Below, piece by piece: positions 32,166 to 38,877 of a stretch of DNA of 64,000 nt. A program made the position numbers and the translations under genes. Origin of the DNA: an uncultured Oscillospiraceae bacterium. GTDB taxonomy: Bacteria > Bacillota > Clostridia > Oscillospirales > Oscillospiraceae. A model generated the notes under the pieces. It saw nothing but the letters and a program-made list of their open reading frames with translations. It was not told where the DNA came from and ran no database searches. The stretch is from the NCBI GenBank assembly GCA_947589225.1, contig CANQBC010000003.1, positions 1 to 64,000 on the forward strand. The letters are read 5' to 3'. Position 1 is the stretch's first letter. Every line of letters starts with the position of its first letter.

Positions 32166-32559
32166 ATGTCTAGTTCGCCAATAGTGGCTCGCATAAATTC
32201 TCTACTGGCAGAAAAGGGCATATCAAAGCAGGAATTTTACGATGCTTGCCACATCACCTCAGCCACATATTCTCTATGGAACACAGGAAAAACCACCCCA
32301 AGGATGAAAAACCTTGAAACCATAGCCATCTATCTCCACACAACGACAGATTACTAATTGACTGGGCTTGGAGATAAAGAAACGCCCCCCACCCCCAGAG
32401 GGTGAAGGGCTTTCCGATAGGGAACAGCTTATTTTGCAGATTTGCCGGTCTGTTCCTGAGTCACGTCAGGAGCTTTTGATAAGTCTTCTGCTATCAACAG
32501 CAGATACTCTAAAAAAGTTTCCTGAGCTTTCTCTGGAAGATTTGAGAAAGCTGATATGA
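32166..32559 (+). pseudogene. XRE-family repressor, interrupted by a stop and a frameshift
   Basis: Codons 1-63 encode a complete Cro/C1 HTH (SKQEFYDACHITSATYSLWN) up to TTTDY, then TAA. The frame resumes LTGLGDKE as in family members (usually DYLLTG), and a run of C's near 32395 shifts the frame into ...EGLSDREQLILQICRSVP to a final stop at 32559. One T-to-A change and one extra C restore a normal repressor of about 130 residues. A short HTH-only product could still be made. Confidence 0.65.
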
Positions 32560-32581
32560 CCCTTTTCTCGTCTTCTGTCAT
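32429..32581 (-). CDS. candidate 50-residue antisense ORF
   Basis: Starts with AGGAG 8 bp before ATG and reads MTEDEKRVISAFSNLPEK ..., an amphipathic helical protein ending QTGKSAK. It lies wholly antisense to the C-terminal part of the XRE pseudogene. Leu/Glu/Lys-rich helices often give helix-like antisense frames, so this may be chance; the good binding site keeps it open. Confidence 0.3.
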   Translation of the reverse strand: MTEDEKRVISAFSNLPEKAQETFLEYLLLIAEDLSKAPDVTQEQTGKSAK

Positions 32582-32582
32582 C

Positions 32583-32620
32583 TATGTATCTCCTTTCTAT
32601 AATATGTAGGGAGATACATA
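32583..32620. promoter_or_regulatory. inverted repeat before the membrane-protein genes
   Basis: TATGTATCTCC (32583-32593) and GGAGATACATA (32610-32620), with TATAAT right after (32622-32627). Possible operator or terminator. Confidence 0.45.
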
Positions 32621-32675
32621 ATATAATGGACTGATGTAAAAATCAGTCGAAAAAATAAAATCGGAGGTAGAAAAT

Positions 32676-33047
32676 ATGAAAATATGGAAACTCGTGTCTG
32701 GAATACTCTGCATCGTTCTTTCACTTTTCGTAATCCTGCAATCCTGCGCCGCCGGTTTGTCCAACGCTCTTGAGGAAAACGGGGAATCCGGCGGGACAGC
32801 GGGAGTTGTCGTCGCCATCATGCTCCTTTCTGGCGGCATCGTGTCCATAGCCACTCGCAAGGGTAGCAAGGGCGGCAATATAGCCCTCGTTGTTATGTTC
32901 GGCTTGGCGGCGCTTGTGGGCTTTACATTGGCCGGAAGCTACAAAGACTTGGTTATCTGGGCCGGATGGTGCCTCATTTGCGCCGTCCTTGCTTTGATAG
33001 ACCTCATCCGCAAGCCGAAAGAAAACAAAAATTTCAATAAGGAGTAA
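32676..33047 (+). CDS. small polytopic membrane protein of the element
   Basis: A 123-residue protein with four hydrophobic segments (about 5-25, 45-62, 72-90, 95-112) and a Lys/Asn-rich C-terminus. Binding site GGAGG 9 bp before ATG. Six bases separate its stop from the next gene, so they form a pair. No family recognised; small membrane proteins of this kind in integrated elements often mediate exclusion, but no evidence is seen here. Confidence 0.6.
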   Translation: MKIWKLVSGILCIVLSLFVILQSCAAGLSNALEENGESGGTAGVVVAIMLLSGGIVSIATRKGSKGGNIALVVMFGLAALVGFTLAGSYKDLVIWAGWCLICAVLALIDLIRKPKENKNFNKE

Positions 33048-33053
33048 ATAACC

Positions 33054-33410
33054 ATGAACGACAAAATTAGAGACCAACTTGTTAAACTTGCTTATGAAGC
33101 AGGAGCGGAAGCGATAGAGGTCGAAGAGAAAGACGCTACGCATCAGTCCAGCGATGGAACAACCGACTTAAACTCTGGTTACTTTACAGAAAAGGACGCG
33201 GACGGAACCACACACTATTTCACTATCAAGGACGACGTTCTAAAAGAAAATATCGACTTGACAAACCTTGTCGTGAATATCAAGAAGCTTAACGCACTAA
33301 ACGCGATAAAAGGGTGTGTTATATTCTTTGCCATTCTCGCCGCCATTGCCCTTATCGTCGGCCTTATCTACGGAATCCAACTTGGCAGCGCCATCAACGC
33401 CTTGAAATAG
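33054..33410 (+). CDS. hypothetical protein with C-terminal membrane anchor
   Basis: A 118-residue protein: a charged N-terminal soluble part with a KDAT/DGTT/ADGTTHYF strand-rich section, then one strong membrane span (GCVIFFAILAAIALIVGLIYG, about 88-108). Likely cotranscribed with the preceding membrane protein. Function unknown. Confidence 0.6.
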   Translation: MNDKIRDQLVKLAYEAGAEAIEVEEKDATHQSSDGTTDLNSGYFTEKDADGTTHYFTIKDDVLKENIDLTNLVVNIKKLNALNAIKGCVIFFAILAAIALIVGLIYGIQLGSAINALK

Positions 33411-33546
33411 GCGGCTTAAACCAATGGAGAGGGGGCTTTCTGCGTGATCTGCCGAAATTGTGAGCGAGAAATCCCGGACAATAGCCTCTACTGTAATTGG
33501 TGCGGAGAAAAGCAGATAAAAGAACGCCGGAAGAAGGATGAAATCA

Positions 33547-33583
33547 AAGTCTCATCTCTCGCACCAGGCGCAAAAATCCCGAA
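33547..33583 (+). repeat. 37-bp direct repeat, right copy (att)
   Basis: Identical to 31641-31677; contains the last 20 nt of tRNA-Leu including CCA. Followed by its own terminator hairpin. Confidence 0.9.
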
Positions 33584-33606
33584 ACTCTTAGAGTTTCGGG
33601 ATTTTT
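33572..33606 (+). terminator. terminator at the right att
   Basis: AAAAATCCCGAAACTC TTA GAGTTTCGGGATTTTTT. Same outer stem as the left copy but a different inner stem (AACTC instead of AGCC), still fully paired. Confidence 0.85.
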
Positions 33607-33652
33607 TATTGGAATAAAAATTCAATCCGTGTTCAGGTTCAAGGTTTTCTTA

Positions 33653-34690
33653 TTATTTTCCCTCCGGGGCGGTGATGCGGATATAGTCCGGCAGGGGCAG
33701 GGGGTCGGGCTGGGTGTAGCGCAGCAGGAGGGCGTTTCCGTTCTCCTCCGCCTCCTCAAAGCCCGCCAGCTTATAGGTGATATACATGATGCGGTTGTGC
33801 TCCGTCTCCAGAAACTCCGCCAGGAGGGGCTTATGGAGCCTGTGGGCGATGTGGGTGGCGCAGGCCAGAAGGACCGAGCCGATGCCCCTTGACATGACGC
33901 GGCAGGAGACGATGAGGAGCTTTACGCGCAACGCCTCTCCCCGCTCCAAAAGCAGAAGGCCCACCTTGCCGCTGTCGCCGTACTTGTCCCGGAGGCCGCA
34001 GATGAGGAAGATGTAGCCGGGGTCGCGTATCATGGACACCAGCTCGTCGTAGCCGTAGGTGTACCCCGTGGAGTTGAGCTGGTGGGTGCGGACGGTCAGC
34101 TCCTCCACCCGCTTGATGTCCTCCTCCGTCACCGGGGAGATGTCCAGCTCCATGCCCAGGGTGGCCAGAAAATCGTCGGCGCTGCCCTCAAAGGCTCTCT
34201 CCGCCTGTTGGCGGTCAAGATCCGCCCGGTACATCTCCCGCCGGTGGGCGGCGTCTGCGGTGATGAACGGAACCTGGAACTCGGGCAGGGCGATAAGCCC
34301 CGAAAGCGCCGCCCCGTCGTAGGCGTTGATCCTCGGCAGGACGTGCCTCACCTCGTCCCGCTCAAACGCCGAGTCGTCCACGAAAGCCGTGGCCTCCGGC
34401 TTGATATTGAGGGCGCCGAGGATGGCCGCCACCCCGGCGGACTTGGGATCCCAGGAGATCTGAGGGCAGAGGAAGTAGTCCTCAAGCCCCAGCTCCCGCA
34501 GCCGCGCAAGGGCCGGGCGTTCATCGTTTTTGCTGGCCACGGACTGGACGATCCCCCGCCGATCCAGCTCCAGGACGGCCTCCCGGGCGCCGGGGCGCAG
34601 GTCTTTCCCGCCGCCCTCGGCCAGAACGCCCTCCCACAGGGTGTTGTCCAGATCCCAAATGACAAGCTTTATCCGCACATTGTCCGCCAT
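33653..34690 (-). CDS. FkbH-like HAD-superfamily phosphatase / glyceryl loader
   Basis: A 345-residue FkbH-domain protein. The HAD part has DLDNTLWEG (nucleophile Asp-x-Asp), SVASKND and FVDDSAFERDEV; residues about 190-340 are a GNAT-like fold (RVEELTVRTHQLNSTG ... MSRGIGSVLL). FkbH proteins dephosphorylate 1,3-bisphosphoglycerate and load the glyceryl group on an acyl carrier protein. The ACP gene ends 1 bp before this ATG, which fits that job. Last gene of the operon. Confidence 0.88.
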   Translation of the reverse strand: MADNVRIKLVIWDLDNTLWEGVLAEGGGKDLRPGAREAVLELDRRGIVQSVASKNDERPALARLRELGLEDYFLCPQISWDPKSAGVAAILGALNIKPEATAFVDDSAFERDEVRHVLPRINAYDGAALSGLIALPEFQVPFITADAAHRREMYRADLDRQQAERAFEGSADDFLATLGMELDISPVTEEDIKRVEELTVRTHQLNSTGYTYGYDELVSMIRDPGYIFLICGLRDKYGDSGKVGLLLLERGEALRVKLLIVSCRVMSRGIGSVLLACATHIAHRLHKPLLAEFLETEHNRIMYITYKLAGFEEAEENGNALLLRYTQPDPLPLPDYIRITAPEGK

Positions 34691-34691
34691 G

Positions 34692-34934
34692 TCAGCCGTT
34701 CCCCCTGAGGTGCGACTCCACCAGGGCCGCGATGGCGTTGATGGAGTGGAAATTCTCGGTGGAGATCTCCCGCCGCCCCAGCTTCACGCCGAACTCCTTC
34801 TCCACGAACATCACGATCTGCAGGGCGAAGAGGGAGTTGATGTACCGGCTCTTGAGAAGCTCCGTGTCGTAGGTGAGGCCCTCCGCCTTCTTCTTGTCCA
34901 CGAAAAACTGATAGATCCGCTCTTTTGTGTCCAT
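34692..34934 (-). CDS. acyl carrier protein
   Basis: An 80-residue carrier. The phosphopantetheine site is the Ser in YINSLFALQIV (family motif D-S-L, here N-S-L), followed by the recognition helix FVEKEFGVKLGRREIS. Its partner enzymes are FkbH (downstream) and probably the MBOAT (upstream). Good GGAGG site. Asn in place of the usual Asp before the Ser is found in several stand-alone carriers. Confidence 0.88.
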   Translation of the reverse strand: MDTKERIYQFFVDKKKAEGLTYDTELLKSRYINSLFALQIVMFVEKEFGVKLGRREISTENFHSINAIAALVESHLRGNG

Positions 34935-34957
34935 ATCTGTTCCTCCGTAAGAATCCT

Positions 34958-36808
34958 TTATTGAAGGGCCGACAAAAGGCCCTCCAGCCGCTCAAGAAGC
35001 GCCGCCCCGTCAAGGCCGGGATCCACGCTGACGCGCTTCAGGGCGAATAGCGTCTGGGGGATGCCCCTGACGACCACGTTGACGCCGTAGTCCGTGGTGA
35101 CCGTGGCCCTGACGCCCAGCCCTTGCAATACCACCTCGGACAGCCTGTCGTACAGCCCGTTGGGGTAGGTGAACACGTCGCTCTCCACGGGCAGGGCGGC
35201 GGTGATCTGCTCCGAGGAGCGCTCAAAGTCGGCGGTCAGCGCGGCCACATAATCGCTCTCGCTCTCGCCCTCCAGGCGCAAAACGCCCTTCCGGCAGTCC
35301 TCCCCGTCCCGCTCCGGGACCTGGTGCATATCGTAGGAGTGGCTCTTGATCTCCAGCACGCCCTTCTCCACCCAAGGGGCGGCGTCCTCTAAGGTGAAAT
35401 GGGGGGTCATGGGAACGCCCGTCTCCTTATAGGTGTCCTTGCCCACCGAGACCCCGATGACGGAGATAGCGGCGCTCATGCCGTATTGTTTAAGGAGCGG
35501 GGCGGCGATGTCCAGGTTATTCTGATACCCATCGTCAATGGTGATCAGCACCGGCCTTTCCGGCAGCGTCCCGCCGCTGTATACGTAGTCGAAAAGGTCG
35601 TCGTAGGTGATGGCGGTGAACCCCGCGTCCCGCAGGGCGGCCAGGTGAGACGAGAACTCCTCCTGCGTCACCGCGTCGCTGCCGTCCCGCGTGGTCGTAA
35701 AGGAGTGGTACATCAAAATGGGCAGGGGGGCCGTGTTGTCCTGGGGCGGCTCCTCCAGGGCGGCGTAGGTCCGGGCCATCCGGGCCTCCACGTTCTCCGG
35801 CGTTGTCAGGTTCCCGAAGTCCTCCGGCATCCAGACAGCCGGATCTTTGAAGATATACGCCAGGGCCATATCCCCCACGCAGTTGCGGAAGTGGTCCACG
35901 TCATAGAAGTAGCGGATGTCCCCGGTGACGCAGTTGGCGCCCCAGAAGTCGTAAAAGGGCGTTATCTCCGCCACGCCCCGCCAAAAGTCCTCCATCTTCT
36001 CCCGGTCGTACCGGGCAAGGTCGCCGGTGTAGAGGGGCACGCCCACCACCGTGAGCCTGACGCCGCTGTCGTGGCAGATCCTGGCGATCTGGGCGATGGC
36101 GTCCAGCGCGCCATCCAGATGGGGCATGGAGGACGGGGCCTGCTCATAGTAGTTGTCCTCAAACGCCAGGTACTCCGCCAGCTCCCCGATGCGGGTGCTG
36201 TCCCGAACCTCTTTGTTGTACGCCCCATTCTCCGCCTTGTACACCGCGTCGGCGGTGACCAGGATCCCACGGGAGGCGTAGGCCCGCAGCTTGCCCAGGC
36301 CGTAGCCGGGGTTGGCGAAGAGGTATTTTGCGTAGAAGGCGGGGGCGAAGGAGCCGTCCACCTTGCAGTGCATATTCCCCTTGATGGGGTCGTCCTCGGT
36401 GTCAAAAAGCTCCGCGTCCTGGGGGTCCACCGCCAGGACGATGTTTTTTATCCGGTAATTGTCCACGATATACCGCGTCAGGGCCAGCTCGTCCGTCAGA
36501 TCCCCGCCGTACCAGGTCATGTTGTAGAAGCTGGCGTCCATATAGATGTTCAGCTTCTCCGGCGACAGGGAGGAGCACTTGGAACTCCCGATGACGTAGG
36601 AGTCGTATTTCTCAAAGTTTCTGTCCAGATACGCGATCTTCGCCACGCGGGGGTTCATGGTCATGTCATAGGCGTACCAGTCCATGAGCCTGTCCCCAAA
36701 GACGCCGAAGGGGTCCGTGAGCACATTGAAAACCGCCGCGCAGCAGGCGAAAAGGACGACCGCCGTTAGAAAGACGGCGAGCCACTTCTTTATGGACAAG
36801 CTTCTCAC
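34958..36808 (-). CDS. fusion of SGNH-type domain and polysaccharide deacetylase
   Basis: A 616-residue surface protein. An N-terminal membrane anchor (9-28) precedes an SGNH/DltD-like domain with GSSKCSSL (nucleophile Ser near 75) and DVDHFRN (Asp-x-x-His near 305). Residues about 365-610 are a NodB deacetylase: LPILMYHSF, LITIDDGYQNN (metal Asp pair) and IKSHSYDMH (metal His pair). It likely works outside the cell with the MBOAT on a polymer, one half handling acyl transfer or removal and the other N- or O-deacetylation. GTG start, 1 bp from the MBOAT stop. The combination is unusual. Confidence 0.82.
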   Translation of the reverse strand: MRSLSIKKWLAVFLTAVVLFACCAAVFNVLTDPFGVFGDRLMDWYAYDMTMNPRVAKIAYLDRNFEKYDSYVIGSSKCSSLSPEKLNIYMDASFYNMTWYGGDLTDELALTRYIVDNYRIKNIVLAVDPQDAELFDTEDDPIKGNMHCKVDGSFAPAFYAKYLFANPGYGLGKLRAYASRGILVTADAVYKAENGAYNKEVRDSTRIGELAEYLAFEDNYYEQAPSSMPHLDGALDAIAQIARICHDSGVRLTVVGVPLYTGDLARYDREKMEDFWRGVAEITPFYDFWGANCVTGDIRYFYDVDHFRNCVGDMALAYIFKDPAVWMPEDFGNLTTPENVEARMARTYAALEEPPQDNTAPLPILMYHSFTTTRDGSDAVTQEEFSSHLAALRDAGFTAITYDDLFDYVYSGGTLPERPVLITIDDGYQNNLDIAAPLLKQYGMSAAISVIGVSVGKDTYKETGVPMTPHFTLEDAAPWVEKGVLEIKSHSYDMHQVPERDGEDCRKGVLRLEGESESDYVAALTADFERSSEQITAALPVESDVFTYPNGLYDRLSEVVLQGLGVRATVTTDYGVNVVVRGIPQTLFALKRVSVDPGLDGAALLERLEGLLSALQ

Positions 36809-36809
36809 C

Positions 36810-38234
36810 TCAGAAATTGAAATAGAGGAAGGTGGAGACCCTTCTCATGCACAGGAGCGACAGCGCCAGAAGCGCCGCGCTGAACACGGCCTCCCGCCAG
36901 CCGTACCGCTCCCGCTCCGACAGGGCGTTGGAGTTGGGGAAGGCAAAGCATATGACGGCGCCCGCCGCCATGGTCAGGGTCACCGAAAGATTCTCCTTCA
37001 CAAACGTAAGCGCCGAGCGCAGGAACGTGCGCGCGTGCAGGAGTTCTCGCACGTCAAAGAGCTTGCGGTACACCATAACGGCCTGGGTGAGGCCCGTGCA
37101 GTCGAAGAGCACCCGCACCAAAGCCCCCGCAAGGAAGGTCAGCGCCACCGCCAGCCACGCCGGGAGGGGCTTTCGATCCTTCAGGGCGCGGATGTTCGCC
37201 AGCGTCACCAGCGCGCCGTTGACAAGGCCCCAGAGGATGTAGTGCCACGCCGCGCCGTGCCAGACGCCGGACACAAGGAAGGTGGCCATGGTGGCGAATA
37301 CAAGCTTCCCCACCCCGTCCCCGAAGCCGAAGAGGTTCTGAAACACGGTCTCGTTGAAAAAGCGGGAGATGGTGATGTTCCACCTGCGCCAGAAGTCCCC
37401 GAAATCCCGCGCCTTGTAGGGGGAGTCGAAGTTGATGGGCAGCTCCACGCCGAAAAAGCACCCCAGCCCCCGCGCCATGTCGATGTAGCCGGAGAAGTCA
37501 AAGTAGTAGGCGAAGGTGTAGGCCAGCACCGCCATCCAGGAGTGGAAAAGCCCCGCCCCGGCCGCCCCGCCGCCGGTGTAGTAGGCGGAGGCGAAGGCGA
37601 TGAGCGTGTCGGCCAGCAGGATCTTCTTGGCGCACCCCATGGAGAAGAGCATCACGCCCCGGGGGACGAGGGCGGCGTCGTAATCAAGGAGCGTCCGCCC
37701 CTCGATGTAGGGCATCACCTCGTCGTGGCGCACCACAGGCCCCACGATGAGCTGGGGGAAGAAGGTGACGAACACGGAGTAGTCTAAAAGCCCCGGCCTC
37801 CCCCGCTCCCCCCGGTAGAAGCTCACCGTGAAGGCCAGGATCTGGAAGGTGAAGAAGGAGATGCCGATGGGGAGGATCAGCTTCAGCGCGCCGATATGCG
37901 TACCGAAGAGGAGATTTACGTTGGCAATGGTGAAGTTGAGGTATTTAAACCAAAAGAGAAGCCCCAGGTTCCACGCCACGGCCAGGGTGAGCCAGGCCCG
38001 CCGGGCGGCCTTCTTTCGGCTTTTGTCCATGAGTAGGATGAGCAGGTAATTGAGAAGCAGCGTCAAAACGAAGCCCGCCAGAAAGTCCGGCTGCCCCAGC
38101 CCGTAAAAGACCAGGGAGGCCGCGGTGAGCCACAGCTTTACAAGCCGCTCCCGGCCCGTCCTCCTCAGCAGGTGAAAGCCCAGGAGCGTCACCGGGAGGA
38201 ATAGAAATATGAAGGAATAGGATGAAAAGATCAT
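36810..38234 (-). CDS. MBOAT O-acyltransferase (DltB/AlgI-like)
   Basis: A 474-residue polytopic enzyme with ten or more spans; SGVWHGAAWHYILWG near residue 325 holds the catalytic His, and FFPQLIVGPVVRHDEV and SGYIDMARG are the other MBOAT family blocks. MBOATs of this type pass acyl groups through the membrane to an extracellular acceptor. With an ACP and FkbH in the operon, the donor may be glyceryl- or another acyl-ACP. Start at 38234 follows GGGAGAG. Confidence 0.92.
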   Translation of the reverse strand: MIFSSYSFIFLFLPVTLLGFHLLRRTGRERLVKLWLTAASLVFYGLGQPDFLAGFVLTLLLNYLLILLMDKSRKKAARRAWLTLAVAWNLGLLFWFKYLNFTIANVNLLFGTHIGALKLILPIGISFFTFQILAFTVSFYRGERGRPGLLDYSVFVTFFPQLIVGPVVRHDEVMPYIEGRTLLDYDAALVPRGVMLFSMGCAKKILLADTLIAFASAYYTGGGAAGAGLFHSWMAVLAYTFAYYFDFSGYIDMARGLGCFFGVELPINFDSPYKARDFGDFWRRWNITISRFFNETVFQNLFGFGDGVGKLVFATMATFLVSGVWHGAAWHYILWGLVNGALVTLANIRALKDRKPLPAWLAVALTFLAGALVRVLFDCTGLTQAVMVYRKLFDVRELLHARTFLRSALTFVKENLSVTLTMAAGAVICFAFPNSNALSERERYGWREAVFSAALLALSLLCMRRVSTFLYFNF

Positions 38235-38325
38235 GGTCTCTCCCGGCGGGCGCGATTGCAAAGCCCGTCTCTATGTGATATACTTTCAGAAAAACATCGA
38301 AAAAACATGGAAAGGGGGCGGGACT

Positions 38326-38877
38326 GTGCTGGTCCTGTGGCGGCGGCTTGAAGAGGCATGTCCCGGCGGGCAGGCGCTTCACGAGGCCGGCCGCGCCCTT
38401 TTGCGGCGCGGGCTTGAGATCGCGGGCTTTGCCGGGGCGGAAAGGCGCGTCGTCCTCTCCCCCTCCGGCAAGCCGACTATCCCCGGCGGGCCGGAGTTCT
38501 CTATCTCCCACGCCGGAAACGCGGCGGTGTGCGCCGTTGACGCCGGCCCCGTGGGGATCGACATCGAGCCGGTGACGGACATCCCGGAGGGGCTTCTTGA
38601 CTCCCTCGCCCCCTCCGAACGGGCCTATGTGCTGGCGCGGCAGGGGCACGAGGCGCTGCGGTTTTTCCGCCTCTGGACCATGAAAGAGAGTATCGTCAAG
38701 GCCCGTGGGGAGGGCCTGGGCGGGCTTTTGGAGCTTCGGAGCCTTGTGACGGACTCACAGACGCTTGTCCGTCAGGTGGACGGGCTGACCGTCCGGCCCC
38801 TCTCGCTGCCCATCCCCGGCACTTGCGCCGCGTTGTGTTCGGAGACGGACTCGCCCCCGGACATCATCGGATTCTGA
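38326..38877 (+). CDS. 4'-phosphopantetheinyl transferase (Sfp type)
   Basis: A 183-residue enzyme from the GTG at 38326 (GGGGGCGGG upstream). FSISHAGN, VGIDIEPV (Mg-binding Asp/Glu) and FFRLWTMKESIVKARGEGL (Trp-x-x-Lys-Glu) are the family motifs. It converts apo-ACP to holo-ACP and is encoded divergently from the MBOAT-ACP operon, so the locus carries its own carrier activation. Its stop directly abuts the stop of the GT-C-like gene. Confidence 0.9.
   Translation: MLVLWRRLEEACPGGQALHEAGRALLRRGLEIAGFAGAERRVVLSPSGKPTIPGGPEFSISHAGNAAVCAVDAGPVGIDIEPVTDIPEGLLDSLAPSERAYVLARQGHEALRFFRLWTMKESIVKARGEGLGGLLELRSLVTDSQTLVRQVDGLTVRPLSLPIPGTCAALCSETDSPPDIIGF

Larger units (their letters stand above)
31641..33583. 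mobile_element. 1.9-kb decayed integrated element at tRNA-Leu
   Basis: Bounded by perfect 37-bp direct repeats formed from the tRNA 3' end plus terminator. Contains AT-richer DNA, a broken XRE repressor gene, two small membrane proteins and a truncated integrase-like N-terminus. No intact integrase. Confidence 0.8.
33444..33617 (+). pseudogene. truncated zinc-ribbon N-terminus of an integrase-like protein
   Basis: From GTG: VICRNCEREIPDNSLYCNWC then GEKQIKERRKKDEIKV, a CX2C-X10-CX2C zinc ribbon and a basic linker as found at the start of some clostridial tyrosine integrases. After codon 36 the frame runs into the att repeat and terminator and stops at 33617, so the catalytic domain is lost. 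The junction coincides exactly with the start of the 37-bp repeat. Confidence 0.5.

Noticed and set aside
33547-33566. Second tRNA-Leu at the right repeat
   Set aside because: Only the last 20 nt of the tRNA are present.
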